This document shows, in pieces, positions 36,850-44,925 of a stretch of 64,000 bases of DNA. How positions within the stretch are numbered: the stretch's first letter is position 1; every line of letters begins with the position of its first letter. The notes under the pieces are model-generated. The model ran no database searches and was not told where the DNA came from. It saw nothing but the letters and a program-made list of their open reading frames with translations. A program made the translations under genes and the position numbers. The DNA is from Bradyrhizobium lablabi (GTDB lineage Bacteria > Pseudomonadota > Alphaproteobacteria > Rhizobiales > Xanthobacteraceae): positions 186,001 to 250,000 of the forward strand of contig NZ_JAFCLN010000004.1 in the NCBI RefSeq assembly GCF_018129385.1, given 5' to 3'.

Positions 36850-38127
36850 ATGACAAAGGCGCTCAAGGGCGTAAAAATTCTCGACTTCACCCACGTCCAG
36901 TCCGGACCGACCTGCACGCAGTTGCTCGCCTGGTTCGGCGCCGACGTGATCAAGGTCGAGCGTCCCGGCGTCGGCGACATCACGCGCGGACAGCTCCAGG
37001 ACATCCCGAACGTGGACAGCCTGTATTTCACCATGCTGAACCACAACAAGCGTTCGATCACGCTCGACACCAAGAACCCGAAGGGCAAGGAAGTCCTCAC
37101 CGCACTGATCAAGCAGTGCGACGTGCTGGTGGAAAATTTCGGCCCCGGCGTGCTCGACCGCATGGGCTTTCCCTGGGAAAAGATCCACAGCATCAACCCC
37201 AAGATGATCGTGGCCTCGATCAAGGGTTTTGGCCCCGGCCCGTATGAAGACTGCAAGGTCTATGAGAACGTCGCCCAGTGCACCGGCGGCGCGGCCTCCA
37301 CCACCGGCTTCCGCGACGGCCTGCCGCTCGTCACCGGCGCGCAGATCGGCGATTCCGGCACCGGACTGCATCTGGCGCTCGGCATCGTCACCGCGCTCTA
37401 TCAGCGCACGCATAGCGGCAAGGGCCAGCGCGTCACCGCCGCGATGCAGGACGGCGTGCTCAACCTCGCCCGCGTGAAACTGCGCGACCAGCAGCGCCTC
37501 GCCCATGGTCCGCTCAAGGAATACAGCCAGTTCGGCGAAGGCATTCCGTTTGGCGACGCCGTGCCGCGCGCCGGCAACGATTCCGGCGGCGGCCAGCCCG
37601 GCCGCATCCTCAAGTGCAAGGGCTGGGAGACCGATCCCAACGCCTACATCTACTTCATCACCCAGGCGCCGGTGTGGGAGAAGATCTGCGACGTGATCGG
37701 CGAGCCCACCTGGAAGACCGATCCGAACTACGCCAAGCCGCCGGCCCGCCTGCCGCGCCTGAACGAAATTTTTGCCCGCATCGAACAGTGGACGATGACC
37801 AAGACCAAGTTCGAAGCGATGGAAATCCTCAACAAGGACGACATCCCCTGCGGCCCGATCCTGTCGATGAAGGAATTGATCGAGGATCAGTCGCTGCGCG
37901 CCACTGGCACGGTGGTCGAGGTCGATCACCCCACCCGGGGCAAGTATTTTTCGGTTGGCAACCCGATCAAGCTGTCGGACTCCCCCAGCGAAGTCACCCG
38001 CTCCCCGCTGCTCGGCGAGCACACCGACGAAATCCTGCGCCAGGTGCTCGGCTTCAGCGACCACCAGGTCGCCGAGATCCACGATTCCGGCGCCCTCGAT
38101 CCGCCGCGCAAGCAGGCGGCCGAGTAA
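36850..38127 (+). CDS. frc: Formyl-CoA:oxalate CoA-transferase
   Basis: 425 residues, a class III CoA-transferase. Start ATG 36850 has GGAG nine bases upstream; [20 protein letters not shown] is the family N-terminus. [20 protein letters not shown] and [20 protein letters not shown] segments are conserved, and [15 protein letters not shown] carries the catalytic aspartate that forms the acyl-enzyme anhydride. It moves CoA from formyl-CoA to oxalate, regenerating oxalyl-CoA for Oxc and releasing formate. With oxc it forms the complete oxalate-decarboxylating cycle. A strong terminator follows directly. Confidence 0.97.
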   Translation: MTKALKGVKILDFTHVQSGPTCTQLLAWFGADVIKVERPGVGDITRGQLQDIPNVDSLYFTMLNHNKRSITLDTKNPKGKEVLTALIKQCDVLVENFGPGVLDRMGFPWEKIHSINPKMIVASIKGFGPGPYEDCKVYENVAQCTGGAASTTGFRDGLPLVTGAQIGDSGTGLHLALGIVTALYQRTHSGKGQRVTAAMQDGVLNLARVKLRDQQRLAHGPLKEYSQFGEGIPFGDAVPRAGNDSGGGQPGRILKCKGWETDPNAYIYFITQAPVWEKICDVIGEPTWKTDPNYAKPPARLPRLNEIFARIEQWTMTKTKFEAMEILNKDDIPCGPILSMKELIEDQSLRATGTVVEVDHPTRGKYFSVGNPIKLSDSPSEVTRSPLLGEHTDEILRQVLGFSDHQVAEIHDSGALDPPRKQAAE

Positions 38128-38148
38128 GCGACGCCTCCGAACAAGACG

Positions 38149-38176
38149 AAAGGCCGCCGGTTTCGGCGGCCTTTTT
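38149..38176 (+). terminator. Rho-independent terminator after frc
   Basis: AAAGGCCGCCG and CGGCGGCCTTT form a perfect stem with a four-base loop, followed by more T. It ends the gntR-oxc-frc operon. Confidence 0.92.
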
Positions 38177-38270
38177 GCTGTTGAGTACTTTCCATCGAGA
38201 ACCCTGATCGAGCCATTTTTGCTGCAATGCGAAAGACCGATTGCTGCTATGCAAACATATCTGTTGTCCG

Positions 38271-38287
38271 TGGTATCTGGTATACAT
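38271..38287. promoter_or_regulatory. Predicted GntR operator, site C (imperfect)
   Basis: TGGTATCTGGTATACAT keeps the left arm and four of six bases of the right arm (ATAC). It lies 57 bases upstream of a 45-codon gene, shortly after a possible -35 (TTGTCC, 38264-38269). Confidence 0.5.
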
Positions 38288-38343
38288 AGATTGATCGCAG
38301 ACAACGAAGCGGACCCGCCGCTTCCCAGAAAAAGGGACCCAAG

Positions 38344-38481
38344 ATGTCCAAGACTGCTGCGATCACCCTCGCCCCTACCACGACCCTTTTCGGTCGCCTG
38401 ATGGCATCGATCGACCGGCTGCTGACTGCCAGCGCCCGCATTGCCATCCGCAACGGCGACCTGCCCCGTTTTGGGCTTTGA
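38344..38481 (+). CDS. 45-residue protein within the oxalate regulon
   Basis: A small independent gene: ATG 38344, GGGA in the leader, stop at 38479-38481, and a strong terminator after it. The product MSKTAAITLAPTTTLFGRLM continues into a helix ASIDRLLTASARIAIRNGDL and ends PRFGL. The central 25 residues could form an amphipathic helix with Arg on one face. The operator-like site C upstream and its own terminator argue that it is a real transcribed unit under the same control as oxc/frc. I do not know the family. It is too short to be an enzyme; a membrane-associated or regulatory peptide is possible. Confidence 0.65.
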   Translation: MSKTAAITLAPTTTLFGRLMASIDRLLTASARIAIRNGDLPRFGL

Positions 38482-38489
38482 GCCCAAAA
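38469..38489 (+). terminator. Hairpin overlapping the end of the 45-residue gene
   Basis: TTTTGGGCT TTG AGCCCAAAA is a perfect 9-bp stem with a 3-base loop spanning the stop codon. It may stabilise the transcript 3' end or help to terminate it. Confidence 0.5.
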
Positions 38490-38552
38490 TACGGGCTTTG
38501 ACGCAGTCTTAGCGTCGAAGCCCCGACCGCTCCTCCCTTCTAAGACACAACT

Positions 38553-38579
38553 GGCCCCGGTTTCCGGGGCCATTTTTTT
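38553..38579 (+). terminator. Rho-independent terminator after the 45-residue gene
   Basis: GGCCCCGG TTT CCGGGGCC followed by ATTTTTTT: a textbook terminator, about 70 bases after the small gene. Confidence 0.92.
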
Positions 38580-38663
38580 GGCCGGCTCCCAAGATGGCCC
38601 ACGCGCGCTCACCTGCGACAAATCAGCCGAGACGGCGTCCCATGCAATTTATCATTTGCAGTC

Positions 38664-38680
38664 TGGCATATCGCATACCA
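38664..38680. promoter_or_regulatory. Predicted GntR operator, site D
   Basis: TGGCATATCGCATACCA matches TGGYAT-N5-ATRCCA perfectly. It lies 18 bases upstream of TTGACA (38698-38703), in front of the three-gene TTT transporter. Confidence 0.75.
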
Positions 38681-39014
38681 AAATCCCTTCCAGGCGCTTG
38701 ACAGCAAAATCAGAACGCGCGCTAGGGAGGGGTTGATGGACACCACGTCCAACCGGCGATCGCAGATGACGCCGATGCCATGCGCGAACTTGCGCCGCCA
38801 CCCCGCATCATTCCATTCGATCAGCGCACGTCTCTTAGTCCAAAAGGAGCGGATGCTACGTTGCGCGGTCCTTCTTACAATTCAAGCTGCAACACCGCCG
38901 CAAAGATGACCTCTGCGGTACTGTCAATGTGAGCAAAACCCGAAGTTGATCGGGATCGGCCTGGGCAAAAGCCGGCAAAGACCGGCTCGCCCGATTGGGA
39001 TGGGAGAGAGACAA

Positions 39015-40013
39015 ATGAAAAACTCGATTCTGCGTTTGGCGCTGGCATCGGTTGCGGCCCTCTGCGTGGGCAGTGTCCCTGCTGACGCGGCCTGGGAGCC
39101 GGTTCGCCCGGTGGAATTCATCGTACCCGCCGGCACCGGCGGCGGCGCCGACCAGATGGCCCGCACGATCCAGGGCATCGTCACCAAGCACAATCTGATG
39201 AAGCAGCCGCTGGTGGTCATCAACAAGTCCGGCGGCGCTGGCGGCGAAGGCTTCCTCGACGTGAAGTCCTCGGCCAACAACCCGCACAAGATCATCATCA
39301 CGCTGTCGAACCTGTTCACGACGCCGCTCGCGACAGGCATTCCCTTCAGCTGGAAGGACATGACGCCGGTTGCGATGCTCGCGCTCGACGAATTCGTGCT
39401 GTGGGTCAACGCCGACAAGCCGTACAAGACGGTGAAGGACTACGTCGATGCCGCCAAGGCCGGCGGCCTCAAGATGGGCGGCACCGGCTCCAAGCAGGAA
39501 GACCAGATCATCACGGTCGGCATCGAGAAGGCGACCGGCACCAAGTTCACCTACATCCCCTACAAGGGCGGCGGCGAAGTCGCGGTCCAGCTCGTCGGCG
39601 GCCACGTCGATTCCACCGTCAACAATCCGATCGAGGCGGTCGCGCAGTGGCGCGGCGGCAAGCTGCGTCCGCTCTGCGTGTTCGACAGCAAGCCGATGAA
39701 CTATGACGAGCAGATCGCAGACGGAAAGGCGTGGAAGGACATTCCGACCTGCAAGTCACAGGGCCTCGACCTCGAATATGTGATGCTGCGCGGCATCTTC
39801 ATGGGCCCCAAGGCCACCAAGGACCAGGTTCAGTACTATGTCGACCTGTTCACCAAGGTACGCGCCACGCCGGAATGGCAGGACTTCATGAAGAGCGGTG
39901 CCTTCAACACCACCTTCATGACCGGCGCCGACTACGCCAAATGGGTCGAGGGCGAGGAGAAGCGCCACGAGACGCTGATGAAGGAGGCCGGCTTCATCGG
40001 CACCGGAAATTGA
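39015..40013 (+). CDS. TTT (Bug family) substrate-binding protein of the oxalate locus
   Basis: 332 residues from ATG 39015 (SD GGGAGAGAG). A signal peptide (MKNSILRLALASVAALCVGS, cleavage about residue 26) precedes WEPVRPVEFIVPAGTGGGAD, the Bug ligand-loop signature, and KQPLVVINKSGGAGGEGFLD. It captures a carboxylate in the periplasm for the TctB/TctA permease encoded next. The shared operator suggests oxalate or a related C2 acid as ligand; this is inferred from context, as Bug specificity cannot be read from sequence. First gene of a three-gene operon. Confidence 0.93.
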   Translation: MKNSILRLALASVAALCVGSVPADAAWEPVRPVEFIVPAGTGGGADQMARTIQGIVTKHNLMKQPLVVINKSGGAGGEGFLDVKSSANNPHKIIITLSNLFTTPLATGIPFSWKDMTPVAMLALDEFVLWVNADKPYKTVKDYVDAAKAGGLKMGGTGSKQEDQIITVGIEKATGTKFTYIPYKGGGEVAVQLVGGHVDSTVNNPIEAVAQWRGGKLRPLCVFDSKPMNYDEQIADGKAWKDIPTCKSQGLDLEYVMLRGIFMGPKATKDQVQYYVDLFTKVRATPEWQDFMKSGAFNTTFMTGADYAKWVEGEEKRHETLMKEAGFIGTGN

Positions 40014-40108
40014 TCCCGCAAACAGGTCGGGAAGTACAAGAGTCGTAACTTTGCGAATCGATGCAGAACAGCCGCGGCCGCGTGGCCGCGGCTTTGCACG
40101 GAGTTTTC

Positions 40109-40606
40109 ATGACCACCAATAGCCATAACGCTGCCGGCCCGACGCAAAAAACCATGGAAGTCGTGATGGCGCTCGCGATCGCGCTGTTCGGCCTGGTCGT
40201 GATCGCAGGCAGCCTGAAAGCCGGCATCAACTGGGGCGCCGAAGGCCCGCGCGCCGGCTTCTTCCCGTTCTATATCGGCATCTTCATCGTCGCCTCGAGC
40301 GGCATCAATCACTGGCATGCGCTGCAAGACGGCGACAGCGGCCTGTTCGCCGAATGGGGACAGCTTCGCCAGGTGATGAGCGTGGTGATCCCGACCGGGA
40401 TCTATGTCGGCGCGATGCCGTTCACCGGGCTCTACCTCGCCTCCATGATCTTCATCGCCTGGTTCATGCGCTGGCTCGGCAAATATAGCTGGCCGATGAT
40501 CGCGGCCGTCGCGATCGGTATGCCGGTCGTCACCTATCTGATTTTCGAACGCTGGTTTTTGGTCCCGCTGCCCAAAGGCCCGATCGAGGAATGGCTCGGT
40601 CTCTAA
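40109..40606 (+). CDS. TTT transporter small membrane subunit (TctB family)
   Basis: 165 residues from ATG 40109 (GGAG six bases upstream). Four hydrophobic segments (~17-40, 50-66, 90-110, 115-150) with GPRAGFFPFYIGIFIVASSG between helices 1 and 2 are typical for TctB. It is the poorly conserved small subunit of the secondary tripartite carriers, in the inner membrane with TctA. It lies between the binding protein and TctA genes, the standard order. Confidence 0.92.
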   Translation: MTTNSHNAAGPTQKTMEVVMALAIALFGLVVIAGSLKAGINWGAEGPRAGFFPFYIGIFIVASSGINHWHALQDGDSGLFAEWGQLRQVMSVVIPTGIYVGAMPFTGLYLASMIFIAWFMRWLGKYSWPMIAAVAIGMPVVTYLIFERWFLVPLPKGPIEEWLGL

Positions 40607-40633
40607 CTCAGCAGCTCGCCAGGACCAATACCC

Positions 40634-42139
40634 ATGGAAGAACTCGTCAATCTGTTTCACGGCTTCGCCGTCGCGCTACAGCCCTTCAACATCATGGTGA
40701 TGGTGCTGGGCATCGTGCTCGGCGTTCTCATCGGCGTGCTGCCGGGACTCGGCGGCGCCAATGGCGTCGCGATCCTGCTGCCGCTCACCTTCAGCATGTC
40801 GCCGACCTCGGCGATCATCATGCTGTCCTGCATCTACTGGGGCGCGCTGTTCGGCGGAGCGATCACCTCGATCCTGTTCAACATACCGGGCGAGCCATGG
40901 TCGGTCGCAACCACCTTCGACGGCTACCCGATGGCGCAGCAGGGCAAGGCCGGCGAAGCGCTGACCGCCGCCTTCACCTCCTCCTTTGTCGGCGCGCTGT
41001 TCGCCGTCATCATGATCACGCTGGTGGCGCCGCTGGTCGCAAGCTTTGCGCTGCAATTCGGCCCTGCGGAAAAATTCGCGGTGTATTTCCTGGCGTTCTG
41101 TAGTTTCGTCGGGCTGAGCAAGGAGCCACCGTTCAAGACCATCGCGGCCATGATGATGGGTTTTGCGCTGGCCGCAGTCGGCCTCGACTCCATCACCGGC
41201 CAGTTGCGGCTGACGTTTGGATTTACGGAGCTGCTCAACGGTTTCGACTTCCTGATCGCCGTCATCGGCCTGTTCGGCATCGGCGAGATCCTGCTGACGA
41301 TGGAGGAAGGCCTCGCCTTCCGCGGCGGCAACGGCAAGATCGATCTGCGGGTCGTGCTCAAGACCTGGATGGGCTTGCCAAAATTCTGGATGACCTCGCT
41401 GCGCTCCTGCCTGATCGGCTGCTGGATGGGCGTGACGCCGGCCGGCGCCACCCCCGCCTCCTTCATGAGCTACGGCATCGCCAAGCGCGTCGCCAAGAAC
41501 GGCAAGAATTTTGGCAAGGGCGAGATCGAAGGCGTGGTCGCGCCCGAAACCGCCGCGCATGCCGCCGGCACCGCGGCGCTGCTGCCGATGCTTTCGCTGG
41601 GCGTGCCGGGCTCGCCAACCGCAGCCGTGCTGCTCGGCGGCCTGTTGATCTGGGGCCTACAGCCCGGACCGATGCTGTTCGTCGAGCAGAAGGAGTTCGT
41701 CTGGGGCCTGATCGCCTCGATGTATCTCGGCAACCTCGTCGGCCTGCTCGTCGTGCTGACCTGCGTGCCGGTGTTCGCCGCGATCCTGCGCGTGCCCTTC
41801 AGCATCATCGCGCCGCTGATCCTGGTGCTGTGCGCGATCGGCGCCTATTCGGTGCACTCCTCCACCTTTGACGTGGTGTTGATGCTGGTGTTCGGCGTGA
41901 TCGGCTATCTCCTGAAGAAGTGCAACTATCCGCTCGCGCCGCTGGTGCTGGCGATCGTGCTCGGCGACAAGGCGGAAGAAGCCTTCCGCCAGTCGCTGCT
42001 CGGCTCGGGCGGCTCGCTCGGCATCTTCTTCTCGAACGGGCTGGTCTCTTCGATCATGGTGCTCGGCCTGATCGCCCTGTTCTGGTCGGCGATCCAGGAA
42101 GGTTGGAGCCGCCTGCGTCCGCCGGCGGCTGTGGCCTGA
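40634..42139 (+). CDS. TTT transporter large permease subunit (TctA family)
   Basis: 501 residues with about 12 membrane segments. The two TctA signature loops are present: GVLIGVLPGLGGANGVAILL (~38-57) and GVTPAGATPASFMSYGIAKR (~265-285), both with the Gly/Pro core thought to line the substrate path. It imports the carboxylate delivered by the binding protein using an ion gradient. 28 bases separate it from tctB; a terminator follows directly. Confidence 0.95.
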   Translation: MEELVNLFHGFAVALQPFNIMVMVLGIVLGVLIGVLPGLGGANGVAILLPLTFSMSPTSAIIMLSCIYWGALFGGAITSILFNIPGEPWSVATTFDGYPMAQQGKAGEALTAAFTSSFVGALFAVIMITLVAPLVASFALQFGPAEKFAVYFLAFCSFVGLSKEPPFKTIAAMMMGFALAAVGLDSITGQLRLTFGFTELLNGFDFLIAVIGLFGIGEILLTMEEGLAFRGGNGKIDLRVVLKTWMGLPKFWMTSLRSCLIGCWMGVTPAGATPASFMSYGIAKRVAKNGKNFGKGEIEGVVAPETAAHAAGTAALLPMLSLGVPGSPTAAVLLGGLLIWGLQPGPMLFVEQKEFVWGLIASMYLGNLVGLLVVLTCVPVFAAILRVPFSIIAPLILVLCAIGAYSVHSSTFDVVLMLVFGVIGYLLKKCNYPLAPLVLAIVLGDKAEEAFRQSLLGSGGSLGIFFSNGLVSSIMVLGLIALFWSAIQEGWSRLRPPAAVA

Positions 42140-42161
42140 CGGGCATTGGCCAAGAAGCCAG

Positions 42162-42202
42162 GAGCGCGATGACTGTTACCGGTCATCGCGCTCTTTCTTT
42201 TT
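42162..42202 (+). terminator. Terminator after the TTT operon
   Basis: GAGCGCGATGAC (42162-42173) pairs perfectly with GTCATCGCGCTC (42182-42193), followed by TTTCTTTTT. Confidence 0.9.
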
Positions 42203-42259
42203 GTGCGGGCGAGATTTCGCATATCGAGATTTCGCAAATGAAGGCCGCCAACGGCGCAG

Positions 42260-42550
42260 CTACGTGCACCCGTCGGCGAGCACCAGCTTGCTCGTCGTCG
42301 TAGCGTGTCGCACCCTGAACAGGTCCTGCGTTTCAGGGTCGCTCAAAAACGCTTCTGCGTTCTCACGTTCCGGAAATTCGATGATGACCATGCGTTCGGG
42401 TTTCCAATCGCCCTCAATGGCCGTCGGCTGAACTCCTTGAACGATGTATTTCCCTGAATGCTTTGCAATGAAAGCGGGGATCTCGGCGATGTATTTTCTG
42501 AAGCCCGCAAAATCATTCACCGACAGGTCGAGCACCAGGTACGCTTTCAT
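42260..42550 (-). CDS. DUF1330 family protein
   Basis: 96 residues from ATG 42550 (GAGG upstream); a longer frame to 42634 exists, but the domain starts at MKAYLVLDLSVNDFAGFRKY. The dimeric alpha-beta barrel pattern is complete: GKYIVQGVQPTAIEGDWKPE, MVIIEFPERENAEAFLSDPE. DUF1330 proteins are small ferredoxin-like-fold enzymes or ligand binders without a settled role. It is a single gene pointing against the transport genes, between two transcription units of the oxalate locus, and has no copy of the operator close by. Confidence 0.87.
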   Translation of the reverse strand: MKAYLVLDLSVNDFAGFRKYIAEIPAFIAKHSGKYIVQGVQPTAIEGDWKPERMVIIEFPERENAEAFLSDPETQDLFRVRHATTTSKLVLADGCT

Positions 42551-42760
42551 CCCTTGAACCTCGCGAACCAATCCGCGCTGATCTTCGAAGGCTGCGCGCT
42601 CGCGCGCTGATGCCGCCCTGGCGAACCGCATCACGCACTTACGTCAGGTCAACCCACCACAATCACGACATTGCGCACGGCGAAATTTACTTGGCTTTGC
42701 AACACTTTCGGTCTTAAAGCGACGTGCCTGCGACATTTTGGCAAAAATTCTCTTGTCTGC

Positions 42761-42777
42761 TGGCATATAATATACCA
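42761..42777. promoter_or_regulatory. Predicted GntR operator, site E
   Basis: TGGCATATAATATACCA, a perfect match, contains TATAAT (42766-42771), so a repressor here would cover the -10 box of the MFS carrier gene. Confidence 0.8.
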
Positions 42778-42829
42778 GACTGCCTCCCGGCTGTCAGATC
42801 TAGATAGAGCAGCGCTTTGGGAGAAGATG

Positions 42830-44125
42830 ATGACTGATACGGTTCAAGGAGCGGCGCCGACGAGTGCGGCGCGCGTCAGCGATACCTTTCGCTGGACGCA
42901 GCTGGCGATCGGCGTGCTCGCGATGGTGATGATCGCAAACTACCAATATGGCTGGACGTTCTTCGTTCCTGACATCCAGAAGAAGTTCGGCTGGGATCGC
43001 GCCTCGATCCAGTGGGCCTTCACCCTGTTCGTGCTGTTCGAGACCTGGCTGGTGCCGATCGAAGGCTGGTTCGTCGACAAATACGGCCCGCGCATTGTGG
43101 TGCTCGTTGGTGGTATTTTGTGTGCCATCGGATGGGCCATCAACGCCGAGGCGACGTCGCTGAGCGGTTATTACCTCGGCATGATCATCGCGGGCATCGG
43201 CGCCGGTGCCGTCTACGGCACCTGCGTCGGCAATGCGCTGAAATGGTTTCCCGACAAGCGCGGCCTCGCCGCCGGCATCACCGCGGCCGGATTCGGCGCG
43301 GGCTCGGCGCTGACGGTCGCGCCGATCCAGGCGATGATCAAGGATTCCGGCTTCCAGGCCACCTTCCTCTATTTCGGTCTCGGCCAAGGCATCATCATCG
43401 TGATCCTCGCCTTCCTGATGTTCTCGCCGAAGCCCGGCCAGGTGCCCGCCGTCGTGCAGAATGCCAACATCGTCCAGAGCCGGCGCAACTACCAGCCGAC
43501 CGAGGTGATCCGTCAGCCGATCTTCTGGCTGATGTACTTCATGTTCGTGATCGTCGGCGCCGGCGGATTGATGGTCACCGCCAACCTCAAGCCGATCGCG
43601 GCCGACTGGAAGATCGACAACGTACCCGTGACGGTGATGGCCGTGACGATGACCGCGGTAACGTTCGCCGCCACCATCGACCGCGTCCTCAACGGCCTGA
43701 CACGTCCGTTCTTCGGCTGGATCTCCGACATGATCGGACGCGAGAACACGATGTTCATCGCCTTCGGCATGGAAGGCATCGGCATCTGGGCGCTCTACAT
43801 GTTCGGCCACGATCCATTCTGGTTCGTGATCCTCTCCGGCTTCGTGTTCTTTGCCTGGGGCGAGATCTACTCGCTGTTCCCCTCGACCTGCACGGACACC
43901 TTCGGTGCTAAATTCGCAACCACCAATGCCGGCCTGCTCTATACGGCCAAAGGCACAGCGGCGCTGCTCGTGCCGGTCGCCAACTACATGCAGCAGTCAT
44001 CGGGCAGTTGGGACTCGGTGTTCCTGATCGCCGCCGGCGCGAACATCCTCGCCTCGCTGCTCGCGATCGTGCTGCTGAAGCCCTGGCGCAGAAGCGTGGT
44101 GACGGCCGCACAGACCTCCGCCTGA
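42830..44125 (+). CDS. MFS carrier, oxalate/formate antiporter (OxlT) type
   Basis: 431 residues, 12 membrane segments, from ATG 42830 (GGGAG six bases upstream; adjacent ATG 42827 also possible). The first loop FFVPDIQKKFGWDRASIQWA, then WFVDKYGPRIVVLVGGILC and GTCVGNALKWFPDKRGLAAG, match the oxalate:formate antiporter group of the major facilitator superfamily, and C-terminal GWISDMIGRENTMFI is the repeated motif A. It would exchange external oxalate for internal formate, the end products of Oxc and Frc. Operator site E sits in its promoter, supporting co-regulation. Specificity is by similarity and context. Confidence 0.9.
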   Translation: MTDTVQGAAPTSAARVSDTFRWTQLAIGVLAMVMIANYQYGWTFFVPDIQKKFGWDRASIQWAFTLFVLFETWLVPIEGWFVDKYGPRIVVLVGGILCAIGWAINAEATSLSGYYLGMIIAGIGAGAVYGTCVGNALKWFPDKRGLAAGITAAGFGAGSALTVAPIQAMIKDSGFQATFLYFGLGQGIIIVILAFLMFSPKPGQVPAVVQNANIVQSRRNYQPTEVIRQPIFWLMYFMFVIVGAGGLMVTANLKPIAADWKIDNVPVTVMAVTMTAVTFAATIDRVLNGLTRPFFGWISDMIGRENTMFIAFGMEGIGIWALYMFGHDPFWFVILSGFVFFAWGEIYSLFPSTCTDTFGAKFATTNAGLLYTAKGTAALLVPVANYMQQSSGSWDSVFLIAAGANILASLLAIVLLKPWRRSVVTAAQTSA

Positions 44126-44150
44126 TACGGACCTCCCTGAAGACTTGAAG

Positions 44151-44185
44151 ACGCGCCCATTCCTCCCGGATGGGCGCGTTTTTTC
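44151..44185 (+). terminator. Terminator after the MFS carrier gene
   Basis: ACGCGCCCAT and ATGGGCGCGT form a perfect 10-bp stem with a 9-base loop, followed by TTTTTC. Confidence 0.92.
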
Positions 44186-44338
44186 ATGCGCTCTCTGGCA
44201 TACCTGAGCGCTTCCGATGGCCTCTATCCCGTTGCGCCGCGTTCATCACTCGGAGCGCAGGAATTCAAATAACGTCAGTATTACTGGCATTTCTTGCGAT
44301 ACCTGCTCGCAAAAATTAGCCTCTGGCCCGTTGACAAT

Positions 44339-44355
44339 TGGCATATTGTATACCA
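44339..44355. promoter_or_regulatory. Predicted GntR operator, site F
   Basis: TGGCATATTGTATACCA is a perfect match starting two bases after TTGACA (44331-44336), so it occupies the spacer/-10 region of the CBS-protein promoter. Confidence 0.8.
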
Positions 44356-44389
44356 GACTTGCGCATCGATTGAGCCCATGGAGGTTGCG

Positions 44390-44821
44390 ATGCAAGTCGG
44401 AGATATCCTGCGCAAGAAGGCTGCACGTGTTGCAACGGTTCGGATGAACGAAACGGTCGCAATCGCCGCGCAGCTGATGCGCTCCAGCAATATCAGCGCG
44501 CTCGTGGTCAAGGACGTGGTGCGCACCGAAGGCAATACGCCGGTCGGCATGTTCACCGAGCGCGACGTGGTCCGCGCGATCGCGCAATACGGCGCGGCCG
44601 GCGTGCACATGAAGGTGTCGCAACTGATCTCGGTGCAGCAGCTCGTCTCCTGCTCGCCGACCGACACGCTCGAGCATGCGCGTCACCTCATGAACATGAA
44701 TCACATCCGCCACCTCCCCGTGATCGAGGAATACAGCCTGATCGGGGTGGTCAGCATCCGCGACATCGCGACCGCGTTCGATGAAGAGGCAACTGCCACC
44801 AGGCAGAAGGTGCCGGCCTGA
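44390..44821 (+). CDS. CBS-domain pair protein co-regulated with the oxalate genes
   Basis: 143 residues from ATG 44390 (GGAGG six bases upstream). It consists only of two CBS motifs: MQVGDILRKKAARVATVRMN ... PVGMFTERDVVRAIAQYG and VSQLISVQQLVSCSPTDTLE ... LIGVVSIRDIATAF. Stand-alone CBS pairs bind adenine nucleotides or related ligands and modulate partner proteins. The upstream operator (site F) makes it part of the oxalate regulon, where it could sense energy state or regulate the ADP-forming CoA ligase; that is speculation. The ketopantoate-reductase-like gene follows 104 bases later on the same strand. Confidence 0.9.
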   Translation: MQVGDILRKKAARVATVRMNETVAIAAQLMRSSNISALVVKDVVRTEGNTPVGMFTERDVVRAIAQYGAAGVHMKVSQLISVQQLVSCSPTDTLEHARHLMNMNHIRHLPVIEEYSLIGVVSIRDIATAFDEEATATRQKVPA

Positions 44822-44925
44822 CGAAGATATCGTCGGGTGCGCTACCCGCGCCTGCCTGAGACCTCCCGCTTCAAGCGCAGGCGCGCCCCCTTCTGCATCT
44901 TCATTTTTCGCGTTCGAGAGATTCC

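Larger units (their letters stand above)
38482..39014. other. Leader region of the TTT transport operon
   Basis: 533 bases without a certain gene. It holds a terminator (38553-38579), operator site D (38664-38680), a TTGACA at 38698-38703 as likely -35, and a 57-codon open frame at 38736-38909 behind GGGAGGGG. The frame has poor coding character (Arg/Ser/Pro mix, many Met), so I keep it as a doubtful leader ORF only. Confidence 0.5.

Noticed and set aside
36796..38487. 563-codon minus-strand frame
   Set aside because: Antisense to frc, which is recognised beyond doubt.
38736..38909. 57-codon frame with strong SD upstream of the TTT operon
   Set aside because: The SD is good but the amino acid pattern is not protein-like and nothing supports it beyond the start. 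Kept only as a doubtful leader ORF in the region entry.
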